From MGBC114844 sp910585855 (GTDB lineage: Bacteria; Bacillota; Clostridia; Lachnospirales; Lachnospiraceae), in contig CBFFYP010000022.1 of assembly GCA_965646165.1 (NCBI GenBank), forward strand, positions 1-54,453: 54,453 nt of DNA, given 5' to 3'. This document shows, one piece after another, positions 35,533-44,009 of this stretch. The notes under the pieces are model-generated. The model had not been told where the DNA came from and did no database searches. It saw only the letters and a program-made list of their open reading frames with translations. Both the position numbers and the translations under genes were made by a program. How positions within the stretch are numbered: position 1 is the stretch's first letter; every line of letters begins with the position of its first letter.

Positions 35533-36759
35533 TCACCCTTCTTTTCGCCGCAATACCCAAAATTCTTCCAACTCACATCCAAAATCCACAAAAATAATCT
35601 GCCTTGCATGAGGACAACTTTCCATTTCCTCTCCATTTTCATCCCAAATTCCCCTAACCGTTACCAAAAGATTCTCCCCATCCGGCTTCATCACCTCAAT
35701 CTCTTCCCCCACCCAAAACTTATTTTTCTGTTCTAACCGATACCGCCCATCAGCATCCCGCTCTCCAATCAATCCAAGATAAGTATACTCTTTCTGATAG
35801 GTACTACTATCATAAATCTGTGCCTCCTGATCCGGCTTTCCAAAAAAGAACCCCGTAGTAAACCGCCGATTCGTACACTTCGCAATCTCCGCCCGATAAA
35901 AAGACAATCGCTCCCGATAAACCTCAACCCCTTTCCAATAATCTTCCATAGCCAGACGATATGTCCGTGCCACAACCGCAACATAAAGCGCAGTCTTCAT
36001 CCGCCCTTCAATCTTAAAACTATCAATCCCGCACTCCATCAACTCAGGAATATGCTCAATCATACAAAGATCCTTTGAATTAAAAATATAAGTCCCCCGA
36101 TCATTTTCCAAAACCGGCATATACTCTCCCGGTCTGGTTTCTTCCACCAAGGCATACTTCCACCGGCAAGGATGAGTACAAGCTCCCTGATTCGCATCTC
36201 TTCCCGTCAAAAAATTACTTAACAGACACCTCCCGGAATAAGAAATACACATCGCCCCATGAACAAAAGTTTCGATTTCCAACTCATCCGGTATCCGTTC
36301 CCTTATTTCCTGTATCTCCAAAAGAGAAAGCTCCCTGGCTGAAACCACCCGCTTTGCCCCCTGCCGATACCAAAACAAATACGTCCCATAATTTGTATTA
36401 TTCGCCTGTGTACTAATATGAATCTCTATCTCAGGCACAACTTCCCGAGCCATCATAAAAACAGCAGGATCCGAAATAATCAAAGCATCCGGGCAAATCT
36501 CCTTTAACTCCTTCAAATATTCCAAAATTCCGTCCAAATCCCGATTATGAGCCAAAATATTAACCGTCACATAGACCCGAACCTGATGTGCATGAGCAAA
36601 TGCAATCCCTTCCCGCATCTCCTGCAAAGAAAAATTTTTTGCATTTGCCCGAAGCCCAAATACCTCTCCGCCGATATAAACTGCATCCGCTCCATAGATA
36701 ACCGCTACCTTCAAAACCTCAAGACTACTAGCCGGCACTAACAATTCCGTTTTTCTCAT
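35533..36759 (-). CDS. trhP: U32-family protein, probable tRNA uridine-34 hydroxylation factor
   Basis: 408 residues of the peptidase U32 family. N-terminal TELLVPASSLEVLKVAVIYGADAVYIGGE and the family signature FVHGAMCISYSGRC are present, followed by cysteines in GACTHPCRW that are typical of [4Fe-4S]-binding members. U32 proteins next to a TrmR-type methyltransferase (yrrM-yrrN-yrrO in Bacillus subtilis) are the TrhP proteins that help make 5-hydroxyuridine at tRNA position 34, which TrmR methylates. Here one U32 gene follows trmR by 55 bp, so this role is the best guess. Older annotations call it a collagenase-like protease. The stop is 27 bp from repeat A6. Confidence 0.85.
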   Translation of the reverse strand: MRKTELLVPASSLEVLKVAVIYGADAVYIGGEVFGLRANAKNFSLQEMREGIAFAHAHQVRVYVTVNILAHNRDLDGILEYLKELKEICPDALIISDPAVFMMAREVVPEIEIHISTQANNTNYGTYLFWYRQGAKRVVSARELSLLEIQEIRERIPDELEIETFVHGAMCISYSGRCLLSNFLTGRDANQGACTHPCRWKYALVEETRPGEYMPVLENDRGTYIFNSKDLCMIEHIPELMECGIDSFKIEGRMKTALYVAVVARTYRLAMEDYWKGVEVYRERLSFYRAEIAKCTNRRFTTGFFFGKPDQEAQIYDSSTYQKEYTYLGLIGERDADGRYRLEQKNKFWVGEEIEVMKPDGENLLVTVRGIWDENGEEMESCPHARQIIFVDFGCELEEFWVLRRKEG

Positions 36760-36790
36760 CTATATTCCTCATTTCCGTTAAATTAGGACT

Positions 36791-36814
36791 TACCTTCGGA
36801 TTCCGGCGTCCCCC
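36791..36814 (-). repeat. Solo repeat terminus after trmR
   Basis: On the minus strand the trmR stop TAA is followed at once by GGGGGACGCCGGAATCCGAA, which matches only the first 25 bp of the C-type end (compare C2 and C5). No second arm is present. It is either the scar of an excised or degraded C copy or the minimal target sequence. Confidence 0.65.
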
Positions 36815-37456
36815 TTAACACCTAATACTTACCGTTATCCCATCTCCAATCGGTAAAATCGATGTTTCCAAATCCTCCCGATGTGTCAGCTCATACAAAT
36901 AAGCCCTCATTCGTGTATGAATCGTTCGATTTCTGCGTGCAACACAATAACGGGACTCAATAATCTCTCCCTCCTGAAGCACATTATCAGAAATCAAAAC
37001 TCCGCCCAAAGAAAGAAGCCGCATCACCAAAGGAAGAAAATGGATATACTGCCCTTTTGCTGCATCCATAAAAATCAAATCATACGTTCCTTCCAGATGC
37101 TCTAATACCTCCATTGCATCTCCCTCTAACAAAGTAATTACATCTTCTTTCCCTGCCAAACGAAAATTCTCCTGTGCAATCGGTATCCTTTTTTCATACT
37201 TCTCAATCGTCGTAATCTGGCATCCCTGCGGCATGACTTCACTCATCAAAAGTGCCGAATATCCAACTGCCGTTCCTACTTCCAAAATCTGCTTCGGCTG
37301 CTTTAAACGGACAAAAACCTTCAAAAGATGCTCCGCTTCCTGCCGAATAATCGGTATCCCCTGTGCAACCGCCTGTCTGCGAAGCTGATTTAAAAATTCA
37401 CTATTCCCTCTGTCAAGAGAATTGATATATGCAGCAATCCGCTCTTCCACCTTCAT
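36815..37456 (-). CDS. trmR: tRNA 5-hydroxyuridine methyltransferase (TrmR-type O-methyltransferase)
   Basis: 213-residue class I SAM-dependent O-methyltransferase of the COMT-like family. Motif I is LEVGTAVGYSALLM, then TIEKYEKRIPIAQENF, LLEGDAMEVLEHL, DLIFMDAAKGQYIHFLP (metal-binding D) and VLISDNVLQEGEI. It fits TrmR (formerly YrrM), which turns 5-hydroxyuridine into 5-methoxyuridine at the wobble position of several tRNAs. The adjacent U32 gene supports this reading over a small-molecule methyltransferase. It follows the MltG-like gene by 10 bp in the same operon. Confidence 0.88.
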   Translation of the reverse strand: MKVEERIAAYINSLDRGNSEFLNQLRRQAVAQGIPIIRQEAEHLLKVFVRLKQPKQILEVGTAVGYSALLMSEVMPQGCQITTIEKYEKRIPIAQENFRLAGKEDVITLLEGDAMEVLEHLEGTYDLIFMDAAKGQYIHFLPLVMRLLSLGGVLISDNVLQEGEIIESRYCVARRNRTIHTRMRAYLYELTHREDLETSILPIGDGITVSIRC

Positions 37457-37466
37457 ATTCTATCTA

Positions 37467-37838
37467 TTAATCCTCCGACTTTTCCGGTTTTCTTGCTATA
37501 ATCCGAAGCATCTCTTCTGAAGTCATAGCCGTATTTAATGTATACGTTCCTGCATACATCTTTGCCTTATAAAGTTTCGCCTGAATAAAAAACACATAGG
37601 CATTTGAAATCAATCCTTTGCTCTCTAACCGTTTCCCTACATCCAATTCAGAATCGGATTCCTCCACTATTACAATCATATCTTTTCCGGGCTGCTGTGA
37701 AATAGAAACCGGATGAAACACCTGCATCCCAAACGCATATGCCTCCTGACTTACCCTGCCCAATATCACCGCCACCAGCACGGCTATAATCATCTTTAAT
37801 GAAACCGAGATAACAGCCGCTGCTATCTTCCGAACCAT
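37467..37838 (-). CDS. Truncated MltG/YceG-like membrane protein
   Basis: 123 residues from the ATG at 37838, chosen because GAAGGGTGG lies 8 bp upstream; a longer frame to 37916 overlaps the ylbF-like gene. One N-terminal membrane helix (about 8-30) is followed by a short extracellular domain with the MltG LysM-like N-terminal pattern: VIVEESDSELDVGKRLESKGLISNAYVFFIQAKL and YAGTYTLNTAMTSEEMLRII. The catalytic transglycosylase domain that normally follows (about 200 residues) is absent. The position matches mltG (yrrL) just before trmR. It may act as a substrate-binding or regulatory remnant. Confidence 0.78.
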   Translation of the reverse strand: MVRKIAAAVISVSLKMIIAVLVAVILGRVSQEAYAFGMQVFHPVSISQQPGKDMIVIVEESDSELDVGKRLESKGLISNAYVFFIQAKLYKAKMYAGTYTLNTAMTSEEMLRIIARKPEKSED

Positions 37839-37890
37839 GTACTTTGCCACCCTTCTGTATATTCCGCATACGCCATACCCAAACACAAAA

Positions 37891-38235
37891 TCAGAAAAAT
37901 TCCACTCCCAAATCAATCGAATTATAAATCATACCATTGACCTGCTGCAAAAGCCGACAGAGATCCAATTCATGCTGTAAGAAATCATTGACCCGTCCGT
38001 CCTGCCGAAGCCGTTCAAACTCTGCCTCTGCTTCCTCCAATCTCTGTCTTTGTTCCTGATGATTGTTTCCGTTCTGCAAGATAAATGTTATTTTCCGAAG
38101 CTCATTTACTCTTTTGTAAAGCTCCGGATCTTCTCTTAAAATCTGTATATATTTTTGATGGTTTTGGTATTCCTCACTATTTAAAATTGCCTCTCTTAAT
38201 TCGATCGCCTTGTTCTCAATGCCTCTATCCATCAT
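37891..38235 (-). CDS. YlbF/YmcA-family regulator
   Basis: 114-residue helical protein of the com_YlbF family: AIELREAILNSEEYQNHQKYIQILREDPELYKRVNELRK, then a charged heptad region and FLQHELDLCRLLQQVNGMIYNSIDLGVEF. In Bacillus subtilis, YlbF, YmcA and YaaT form a complex with RNase Y that steers mRNA maturation. Whether this paralogue binds RNase Y or the adjacent RNase J is unknown, but lying 23 bp after an RNase J gene is suggestive. AGGGAGGGG precedes the start. Confidence 0.85.
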   Translation of the reverse strand: MMDRGIENKAIELREAILNSEEYQNHQKYIQILREDPELYKRVNELRKITFILQNGNNHQEQRQRLEEAEAEFERLRQDGRVNDFLQHELDLCRLLQQVNGMIYNSIDLGVEFF

Positions 38236-38258
38236 ATTCTGCCCCTCCCTTTAAGCTT

Positions 38259-39926
38259 CTATTCTACTTCCATAATAATCGGTAGAATAATGGGATTGCG
38301 TTTCATTCTCCTCCATAAAAAATCATTTAAACTCTCTTTAATAATATTTTTAATCTTTCCCCAGTCTGAAACATTTCTTCTCAGACAGTCCTCTACTGCA
38401 TCCATTACAATTTTATGAGCTTCTTCCATTAAGTCTTCCGATTCCCTGACATAAACAAATCCACGAGATACAATATCCGGTCCTGCAAGTAACTGATTAC
38501 TGTATTTTTCTAATGTCAGTACTACAATTATAATACCATTTTCCGATAGGTTTTGTCTATCCCGAAGTACAATATTTCCGACATCCCCAACTCCAAGCCC
38601 ATCTACAAAGATTCCTCCGGTCTGTACACGACCTGTAATTCCGCCACGGTCATCCCCTAACTCTAATACATCTCCATTCATTAAAATAAAAATATTTTCC
38701 TTTGGAATCCCAAGACTATTCACAATCTCTGCCTGTTCTTTTAAATGCCGAAACTCCCCATGTACCGGAATCGCATATTTTGGACGCACCAGCGAATAAA
38801 TCAGCTTAATTTCCTCCTGACAGGCATGTCCTGATACATGAGTATCCTGAAAAATCACTTTTGCCCCCTTCATCGACAGTTCATTAATTACTTTGGAAAC
38901 CGCCTTTTCATTGCCCGGAATCGGTGTAGAACTTAAAATCACCACATCATTTGGCTTAATTGTCACCTTTTTATGAATCGAAGACGCCATTCTTGAAAGT
39001 GCCGCCATCGACTCTCCCTGACTTCCTGTTGTAATCAAAACCAACTGTTCATCTGAGTAATTCTTCATATTTTCAATATCAATCAATACATCCTCTGGAA
39101 TATTGATATAGCCCAGTTCACTTGCCGTTCCAATTACATTGACCATACTGCGCCCTTCAATTACCACTTTTCTTCCGTATTTATCCGCAGAATTTACAAT
39201 CTGCTGCACCCGATCTACATTGGAAGCAAACGTTGCCACAATAATCCGATTTGCAGTATGTTCTGCAAAAATATTGTCAAACGTTCTTCCAACGGTACGC
39301 TCTGACATTGTAAACCCGGGTCGTATCGCATTGGTACTGTCACACATCAGTGCCAGCACACCCTTTTTTCCAATCTCTCCAAACCGCTGCAGATCAATCA
39401 TATCCCCAAATACCGGCGTATAATCCACTTTAAAATCCCCTGTATGAATCAAAATCCCTGCCGGTGTATAAATCGCCAATGCAGCCGCATCTGCAATACT
39501 ATGATTAGTACGGATAAATTCAATCCGAAAACAGCCTAAATTAATGGACTGCCCATGTTTTACTACTTTCCGCTTAGTATTTTTCATCAAATTATGTTCT
39601 TTTAATTTATGTTCAATCAGCCCCATTGTCAGTTTGGTGGCATAGATTGGCACACAAATTTCCTTCAGTACATACGGCAGCGCACCAATATGATCTTCAT
39701 GCCCATGTGTAATCACAAACCCTTTTACCTTTGCCGCATGTTCTCTTAAATAGGTGATATCTGGAATCACCAGATCAATTCCCAGCATATCATCACTTGG
39801 AAAAGACATTCCACAATCCACAACAATAATACTGTCCTCAAATTCGATCACAGTCATATTCATTCCGATTGCTTCTAATCCTCCCAGTGGAATGATTTTC
39901 ACTCTTGAATTGTTTTCATTTTTCAA
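38259..39926 (-). CDS. rnj: Ribonuclease J
   Basis: 555-residue beta-CASP metallo-beta-lactamase RNase with 5'-3' exonuclease and endonuclease activity. Metal-binding motif HGHEDH (VITHGHEDHIGALP) near residue 75, then NHSIADAAALAIYTPAGILIHTGDFKVDYTP, the beta-CASP motif GSQGESMAALSRMA, the HVSGHACQEEIKLIYSLVRPKYAIPVHGEFRHL region and a short C-terminal domain. Length and motifs match RNase J1/J2. It is placed in the ireB-ruvX-DUF1292 operon, as in many Clostridia. Acts in mRNA decay and rRNA maturation. Confidence 0.95.
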   Translation of the reverse strand: MKNENNSRVKIIPLGGLEAIGMNMTVIEFEDSIIVVDCGMSFPSDDMLGIDLVIPDITYLREHAAKVKGFVITHGHEDHIGALPYVLKEICVPIYATKLTMGLIEHKLKEHNLMKNTKRKVVKHGQSINLGCFRIEFIRTNHSIADAAALAIYTPAGILIHTGDFKVDYTPVFGDMIDLQRFGEIGKKGVLALMCDSTNAIRPGFTMSERTVGRTFDNIFAEHTANRIIVATFASNVDRVQQIVNSADKYGRKVVIEGRSMVNVIGTASELGYINIPEDVLIDIENMKNYSDEQLVLITTGSQGESMAALSRMASSIHKKVTIKPNDVVILSSTPIPGNEKAVSKVINELSMKGAKVIFQDTHVSGHACQEEIKLIYSLVRPKYAIPVHGEFRHLKEQAEIVNSLGIPKENIFILMNGDVLELGDDRGGITGRVQTGGIFVDGLGVGDVGNIVLRDRQNLSENGIIIVVLTLEKYSNQLLAGPDIVSRGFVYVRESEDLMEEAHKIVMDAVEDCLRRNVSDWGKIKNIIKESLNDFLWRRMKRNPIILPIIMEVE

Positions 39927-39944
39927 ACACTACACCTCCTGCAC

Positions 39945-40214
39945 TTATTCCTCTTCAATCTCGACATCCTCTAAAAGTTCGGAAAATATCGCTGTTACAG
40001 CTTTCCTCTCTATCTCATCCTCTACCATTCTATAATCCGCCTCTGTATCAGACTCTTCTGATAGATCCTTTAAAATATAAGCCTCTGCTTCTTCCTCTTC
40101 TTCTGAAGCTTCTGTTACCAATAAATAGTTTTTCCCATGAAATCTGGTTTCTTCAATTACATAAAATTTCGTTTCTTCCCCCGTTTCCGGTATCTGAAAT
40201 ACTATTTTTTCCAA
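39945..40214 (-). CDS. DUF1292 protein (YrzB-like)
   Basis: 89-residue, strongly acidic small protein: MEKIVFQIPETGEETKFYVIEE, then YLLVTEASEEEEEAEAYILKD and a C-terminal helical segment. This is the DUF1292 pattern. The family lies after ireB and ruvX in most Firmicutes. Its function is unknown. 16 bp after ruvX and 18 bp before rnj. Confidence 0.88.
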   Translation of the reverse strand: MEKIVFQIPETGEETKFYVIEETRFHGKNYLLVTEASEEEEEAEAYILKDLSEESDTEADYRMVEDEIERKAVTAIFSELLEDVEIEEE

Positions 40215-40230
40215 ATCTTTTCTCCGTTTC

Positions 40231-40662
40231 TTATACCTCTTTTTTTATTGCATCCAAATATTCCTGCAGAATCAATACTGCCGCCAACATATCTACATAT
40301 TTTTTTCTGTCTTCTCTCTTTTTGATTCCGACCTCATCCATCCATTCATCAGCGGCGACCGTAGTTAAACGTTCGTCCCACAATATCACTTCTAATCCTG
40401 TTCTTTTCTCCAACAACTCTTTAAACACCAAAGTCTTTTCGCAGCGGACTCCCTCCGTATCATTCATATGAATCGGATAGCCCAATACGATTTTCTCTAC
40501 TTCATATTCTTTTATCAATGCTTCCAAACGAGCCAGCGTCTGTCTATGCTTGTCTTCCCTCTCTCTGCGTACAATCTCTACACCCTGCGCAGTAAGTAAA
40601 AGAGCGTCACTTACAGCAACGCCAACTGTTTTAGAACCATAATCAAGGCCCATTATTCTCAT
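40231..40662 (-). CDS. ruvX: Holliday-junction resolvase-like protein RuvX (YqgF)
   Basis: 143 residues with the RNase H-like fold signature MRIMGLDYGSKTVGVAVSD (catalytic D7), the central VLGYPIHMNDTEG segment, LWDERLTTVAADEWM and a final DMLAAVLILQEYLD. Members act as Holliday-junction resolvases or in 16S rRNA 5'-end processing. Located in the conserved ireB-ruvX-DUF1292 order. Confidence 0.93.
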   Translation of the reverse strand: MRIMGLDYGSKTVGVAVSDALLLTAQGVEIVRREREDKHRQTLARLEALIKEYEVEKIVLGYPIHMNDTEGVRCEKTLVFKELLEKRTGLEVILWDERLTTVAADEWMDEVGIKKREDRKKYVDMLAAVLILQEYLDAIKKEV

Positions 40663-40698
40663 ACGTTCTCCAGTCCTCTTTCAGAATCTGTCAGGATT

Positions 40699-40968
40699 CT
40701 ACTTGCTCTGCAGCTTGTTCTGAATATAGTACTGTAATGCTTCTTCCAACAATTCATCACGTTCTACTTTCATAATCAGACTGCGAGCGCCTTTATGACT
40801 TGTGATATAAGTAGGATCTCCAGACATAATATAGCCCACAATCTGGCTTACCGGATCATAGCCTTTTTCTGACAGTGCTTTATATACACTTTCCAATATG
40901 TCACACACTTCCAGTTGTGGTTCCTGTGCCACCTTAAAATATTGTGTATTATTTAAATTACTTTGCAT
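40699..40968 (-). CDS. ireB: IreB-family regulatory phosphoprotein (DUF965)
   Basis: 89 residues from the ATG at 40968; a TTG five codons earlier (40983) is an alternative start. The family pattern is clear: NNTQYFKVAQEPQLEVCDILESVYKALSEKGYDPVSQIVGYIMSGDPTYITSHKGARSLI. In Enterococcus, IreB is phosphorylated by the Ser/Thr kinase IreK and controls cell-wall stress responses. The conserved threonines near the N-terminus are partly replaced: only T in NNTQYF is visible. First gene of the operon, with a promoter at 41022-41050. Confidence 0.92.
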   Translation of the reverse strand: MQSNLNNTQYFKVAQEPQLEVCDILESVYKALSEKGYDPVSQIVGYIMSGDPTYITSHKGARSLIMKVERDELLEEALQYYIQNKLQSK

Positions 40969-41021
40969 CTTTATCGTCCCCAAGTCACTTCTTAATTTTC
41001 CGTATCATTCTGCTGCCTTTT

Positions 41022-41050
41022 ATTTTAATATAATTTTTTCCATTCGGCAA
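41022..41050 (-). promoter_or_regulatory. Promoter of the ireB operon
   Basis: Minus-strand TTGCCG at 41045-41050 and TAAAAT at 41022-41027, 17 bp apart, just inside the boundary with the A7 flank. Confidence 0.55.
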
Positions 41051-41090
41051 GTCTTTTATCTGAATTTCTTCAATAAGTTTTTGGGAGGGA

Positions 41091-41419
41091 GGACGCCAGA
41101 TTCGAAAACGGTGAACCGCCTGCTGTTCCACGTTTCCGAAAAGTAAGAAGTTCTAAGACCTCTGCCGCCTCGTACATCCAGCCGGACAGACCGGAGCGCA
41201 ATTCGCCCTCATAGCCACCAAAACGAAACAGATATCCCCAATGATGCCACCTGCCACCAAGCCATCCCGTTCCAATACGCCGGGCTAAACACGCTCCTTT
41301 TTTTTCACACCCTGCATGGAAGCAGGATGTGAAAAAAATCTTATGTTGTTGAGCAGAAGTCAAGAACTTCTAACTTTTCTCCAAAGTCACTGCAGGCGGT
41401 TCACCGTTTTCGAATCTGG
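41091..41419 (-). repeat. Repeat A7, left half of composite A7-B4
   Basis: Family A in reverse orientation. Two compensated changes are present. The outer stem has GGTGAACCGCC against GGCGGTTCACC (others GGTGGGCAG/CTGCCCACC), and the GC helix has GGAGCG against CGCTCC (others GGGGCG/CGCCCC). Confidence 0.93.
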
Positions 41420-41665
41420 CTGTTCTTGGATGGCGGAGCGAAAAGAAAGTAAACATTCATCCAAACTTTAAAAGTAGATATTCATCCAAACTTTTACAGC
41501 TATCCCATTGTAGGTTCTTTGTGAACTTTCTAAACTCTGAGTATTCGCACATTCTCCAATTTGATGCAAGCTGCCAAACTGACTTAAAAAAGCAAAATGA
41601 GAATATCGGAACTTAAATGTCAAAAAGAACCTTATAAAAGGATTTCTACCGTTATCCAACGAACA

Positions 41666-41996
41666 GCGAGAGGCGGTTTGCCCCTTTCCTTTGTATGCGA
41701 CTTCGGAGAATGGTTAGAACGTCTGGCTTCTGTGGAAGCACCTAGAATTTTTTTCATATCCTGCTTCCATGCAGGGTATGAAAAAAAAGGGGCGTGTTTA
41801 GCCCGTATTGTGAAGAAAAGGATTATTTTACAGGTGGAAAAATCTTTCCTTACGCCAATCACGTTTTGCCTTGGAATACGGGCGAATTGCGCCCCGGTTC
41901 GAACGGGGGATGTGCTGGGATACAGAAGCCTTAGACGTTCTTGCCGTTCGGAGACCGGAGCAAGCAAAGGAAAGGGGCAAACCGCCTCTGGCGTCC
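41666..41996 (+). repeat. Repeat B4, right half of composite A7-B4
   Basis: Family B. The outer arms read GGTTTGCCCCTTTCCTTTG and CAAAGGAAAGGGGCAAACC, a compensated variant of the usual CTCCTGTCC arm. P3 is the TCATA/TATGA version. The right end is 44 bp from the mtaB stop codon. The spacer to A7 (about 250 bp) is longer than in other composites and holds a direct repeat of ATTCATCCAAACTTT. Confidence 0.93.
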
Positions 41997-42040
41997 GGTG
42001 AAAGCCTCCTCCTCCTCAAAAGACTTATTACAATCCAATT

Positions 42041-43402
42041 TTAGTTTCCCACTTCAATTCTTCCAGACAAGGTATCTTCTAAAACCTTTCCTGTCAATTT
42101 TACCCGCACAATCTGACCAATTTTCTTATCAGTTTTTTCTTGATTTTCTCCCTCTCTCTTAAACGAATCCCCTATCTTTACTGCTACCTTTATATATTCC
42201 ATTGTATGTCCAATCCAATAAAAAAATCCGTCTATCTCCACAATTTCTTCTATCAGCACATCCGTTTCCTGCCCAATCCACCGTTCCCGATACCGATTGG
42301 ACAATTCCTTTTCCAAACAAAGCAACTGACTGCTCCGCTTAGCCTTTACCTGCTCTGACACCTGATCCGGCATAAGTGCTGCCTTTGTCCCAAAACGCTT
42401 CGAATACTTAAAAATATGCATCTCAAAAAAAGAAACCGTTTCCAAAAATTCTTTCGTACAAAGAAACTCCTCCTCCGTTTCTCCGGGAAATCCAACAATA
42501 ATATCCGTTGTAATCGCAGGATCTCTATAATATCTTCTTAAAAGAGTACACTTCTCAAGATATTCCTCCGTACTATAAAACCGATGCATCCGCTTTAACA
42601 CCGAATCGCATCCGCTCTGCAAAGAAAGATGAAAATGCGGACAAACCTTTGGAAGCCCAGCAATCGTTTCCACAAATTCCTCCGTTATAATACGAGGCTC
42701 TAAAGACCCTAAACGAATCCTCTCTATCTTCGGTATTTTGTGAAGCCCACAAATCACCGAAAGCAATGTTTCCTTCCCCTCTTTTTGATCTACCCCATAA
42801 GAAGACAGATGTATCCCAGTCAGCACAATTTCCTTATACCCCTGCTCTGCCAAAGCAGACGCCTCCTCCAATATAGAATCTAACTCCCTGCTTCTGACCC
42901 GCCCCCTAACATAAGGAATCATACAATACGTACAAAACTGATTACACCCATCTTGAATCTTAAGAATTGCACGAGTATGATTTTCCAAACGAGCAATCGG
43001 CATATCCTCATACTCCTTTGTATCATTAATGGCAATCACCGTTTCCATTATCTTCCGCTCCCGCTTAAAATCCTCTATTATCCGAACAATATCCTTTTTC
43101 TTATTATTCCCAACTATCAAATCAATTGCCGCATCTGCCTCACATTCTTCCTTTGATGCCTGTACATAACACCCTACCGCCACAACAATCGCCTGCGGAT
43201 TCTGTTTTTTCGCCCGATGAAGCATCTGTCTGGATTTCCGATCCGCAATATTTGTTACAGTACAAGTATTCACAATATAAATATCCGCTTCTTCTCCAAA
43301 CGGCACAATACAATAACCGGCTTCTTCCAAACGCTGCTGCATCGCTTCTGTTTCATATGCATTTACTTTACATCCTAAATTATGCAATGCCACCCGTTCC
43401 AC
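42041..43402 (-). CDS. mtaB: tRNA (t6A37) methylthiotransferase MtaB
   Basis: 453-residue radical-SAM methylthiotransferase that turns t6A37 into ms2t6A37 in tRNAs reading ANN codons. The N-terminal motif HNLGCKVNAYETEAM and NTCTVTNIADRKSRQ are of the MtaB type. The radical-SAM motif QDGCNQFCTYCMIPYVRGR follows near residue 150, and a TRAM domain ends the protein. AGGGAG lies 9 bp before the start. Monocistronic between composite A7-B4 and the truncated C7 repeat. Confidence 0.94.
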   Translation of the reverse strand: MERVALHNLGCKVNAYETEAMQQRLEEAGYCIVPFGEEADIYIVNTCTVTNIADRKSRQMLHRAKKQNPQAIVVAVGCYVQASKEECEADAAIDLIVGNNKKKDIVRIIEDFKRERKIMETVIAINDTKEYEDMPIARLENHTRAILKIQDGCNQFCTYCMIPYVRGRVRSRELDSILEEASALAEQGYKEIVLTGIHLSSYGVDQKEGKETLLSVICGLHKIPKIERIRLGSLEPRIITEEFVETIAGLPKVCPHFHLSLQSGCDSVLKRMHRFYSTEEYLEKCTLLRRYYRDPAITTDIIVGFPGETEEEFLCTKEFLETVSFFEMHIFKYSKRFGTKAALMPDQVSEQVKAKRSSQLLCLEKELSNRYRERWIGQETDVLIEEIVEIDGFFYWIGHTMEYIKVAVKIGDSFKREGENQEKTDKKIGQIVRVKLTGKVLEDTLSGRIEVGN

Positions 43403-43442
43403 TAATAACTCCCTCCTATTCCATAAATAAAAATTTCATTTT

Positions 43443-43523
43443 AAGGCACTAAAACACAGCCATACAATACCTAAGTGACGACGGGAAATGATGACCCTGC
43501 GTAGACCATCCTTTCCGTTTGGA
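43443..43523 (+). repeat. Repeat C7, left half missing
   Basis: Right half of a C copy: GGCACTAAAACACAGC, then CTAAGTGACGACGGGAAATG, ATGACCCTGC and the right arm GTAGACCATCCTTTCCG. The GGACGC end and left arm are absent. The usual right flank (CTGTACATCTCCACC then A-rich) follows. Confidence 0.8.
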
Positions 43524-43605
43524 CTGTACATCTCCACCAGAAAATAAAAAAAACATAAAAAGTTACTAGAATCTCAAATTGTTTCCTGTTTATTTCGATT
43601 TTATA

Positions 43606-43634
43606 TTGACTTTTTTCCCTCAAACCTTTACTAT
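43606..43634 (+). promoter_or_regulatory. Promoter of the HPr-like gene
   Basis: TTGACT at 43606-43611 and TACTAT at 43629-43634 with 17 bp spacing; an overlapping TATAAT is at 43632-43637. Confidence 0.7.
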
Positions 43635-43690
43635 AATTGTGTATTGAAACAGATCACATACTTAATGAATCAATAAGGAGGGTATTTCCA

Positions 43691-43921
43691 ATGAAAACGG
43701 TTAAAATTTCTTTAAATTCTATCGACAAGGTAAAAGCCTTTGTAAACGATATCACAAAGTTTGACGCTGACTTTGACTTAGTATCTGGAAGATATGTAAT
43801 CGATGCAAAATCTATTATGGGAATCTTCAGCTTAGATCTTTCCAAACCAATCGATTTAAACATTCATACAGAAGGTGATGCAGAAGAAATCTTAAATATA
43901 TTAGCACCTTACCTGATTTAA
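43691..43921 (+). CDS. HPr-like protein lacking the active-site histidine
   Basis: 76 residues from the ATG at 43691, chosen for AAGGAGG about 9 bp upstream (a longer frame from 43637 overlaps the promoter). The fold matches HPr of the sugar phosphotransferase system. The region around HPr Ser46 is well kept (AKSIMGIFSLDLSKPIDLNI). The N-terminal GLHARPA loop with His15 is replaced by LNSIDKVKAFVN. It therefore cannot carry phosphate on histidine in the usual way and is more likely regulatory. Short HPr-like proteins of this kind are common in Clostridia. Monocistronic, with its own promoter and terminator. Confidence 0.88.
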   Translation: MKTVKISLNSIDKVKAFVNDITKFDADFDLVSGRYVIDAKSIMGIFSLDLSKPIDLNIHTEGDAEEILNILAPYLI

Positions 43922-43947
43922 TTTCCAGACAGAAAATCTTTATCCTT

Positions 43948-43979
43948 CAGCTTGAGTTTTTGGCTCAAGCTGATTTTTT
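43948..43979 (+). terminator. Terminator of the HPr-like gene
   Basis: CAGCTTGAG and CTCAAGCTG arms with a TTTTTGG loop, followed by ATTTTTTA, 27 bp after the stop codon. Confidence 0.92.
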
Positions 43980-44009
43980 ATGCACACTAATACAAAGGAA
44001 CTATACACA

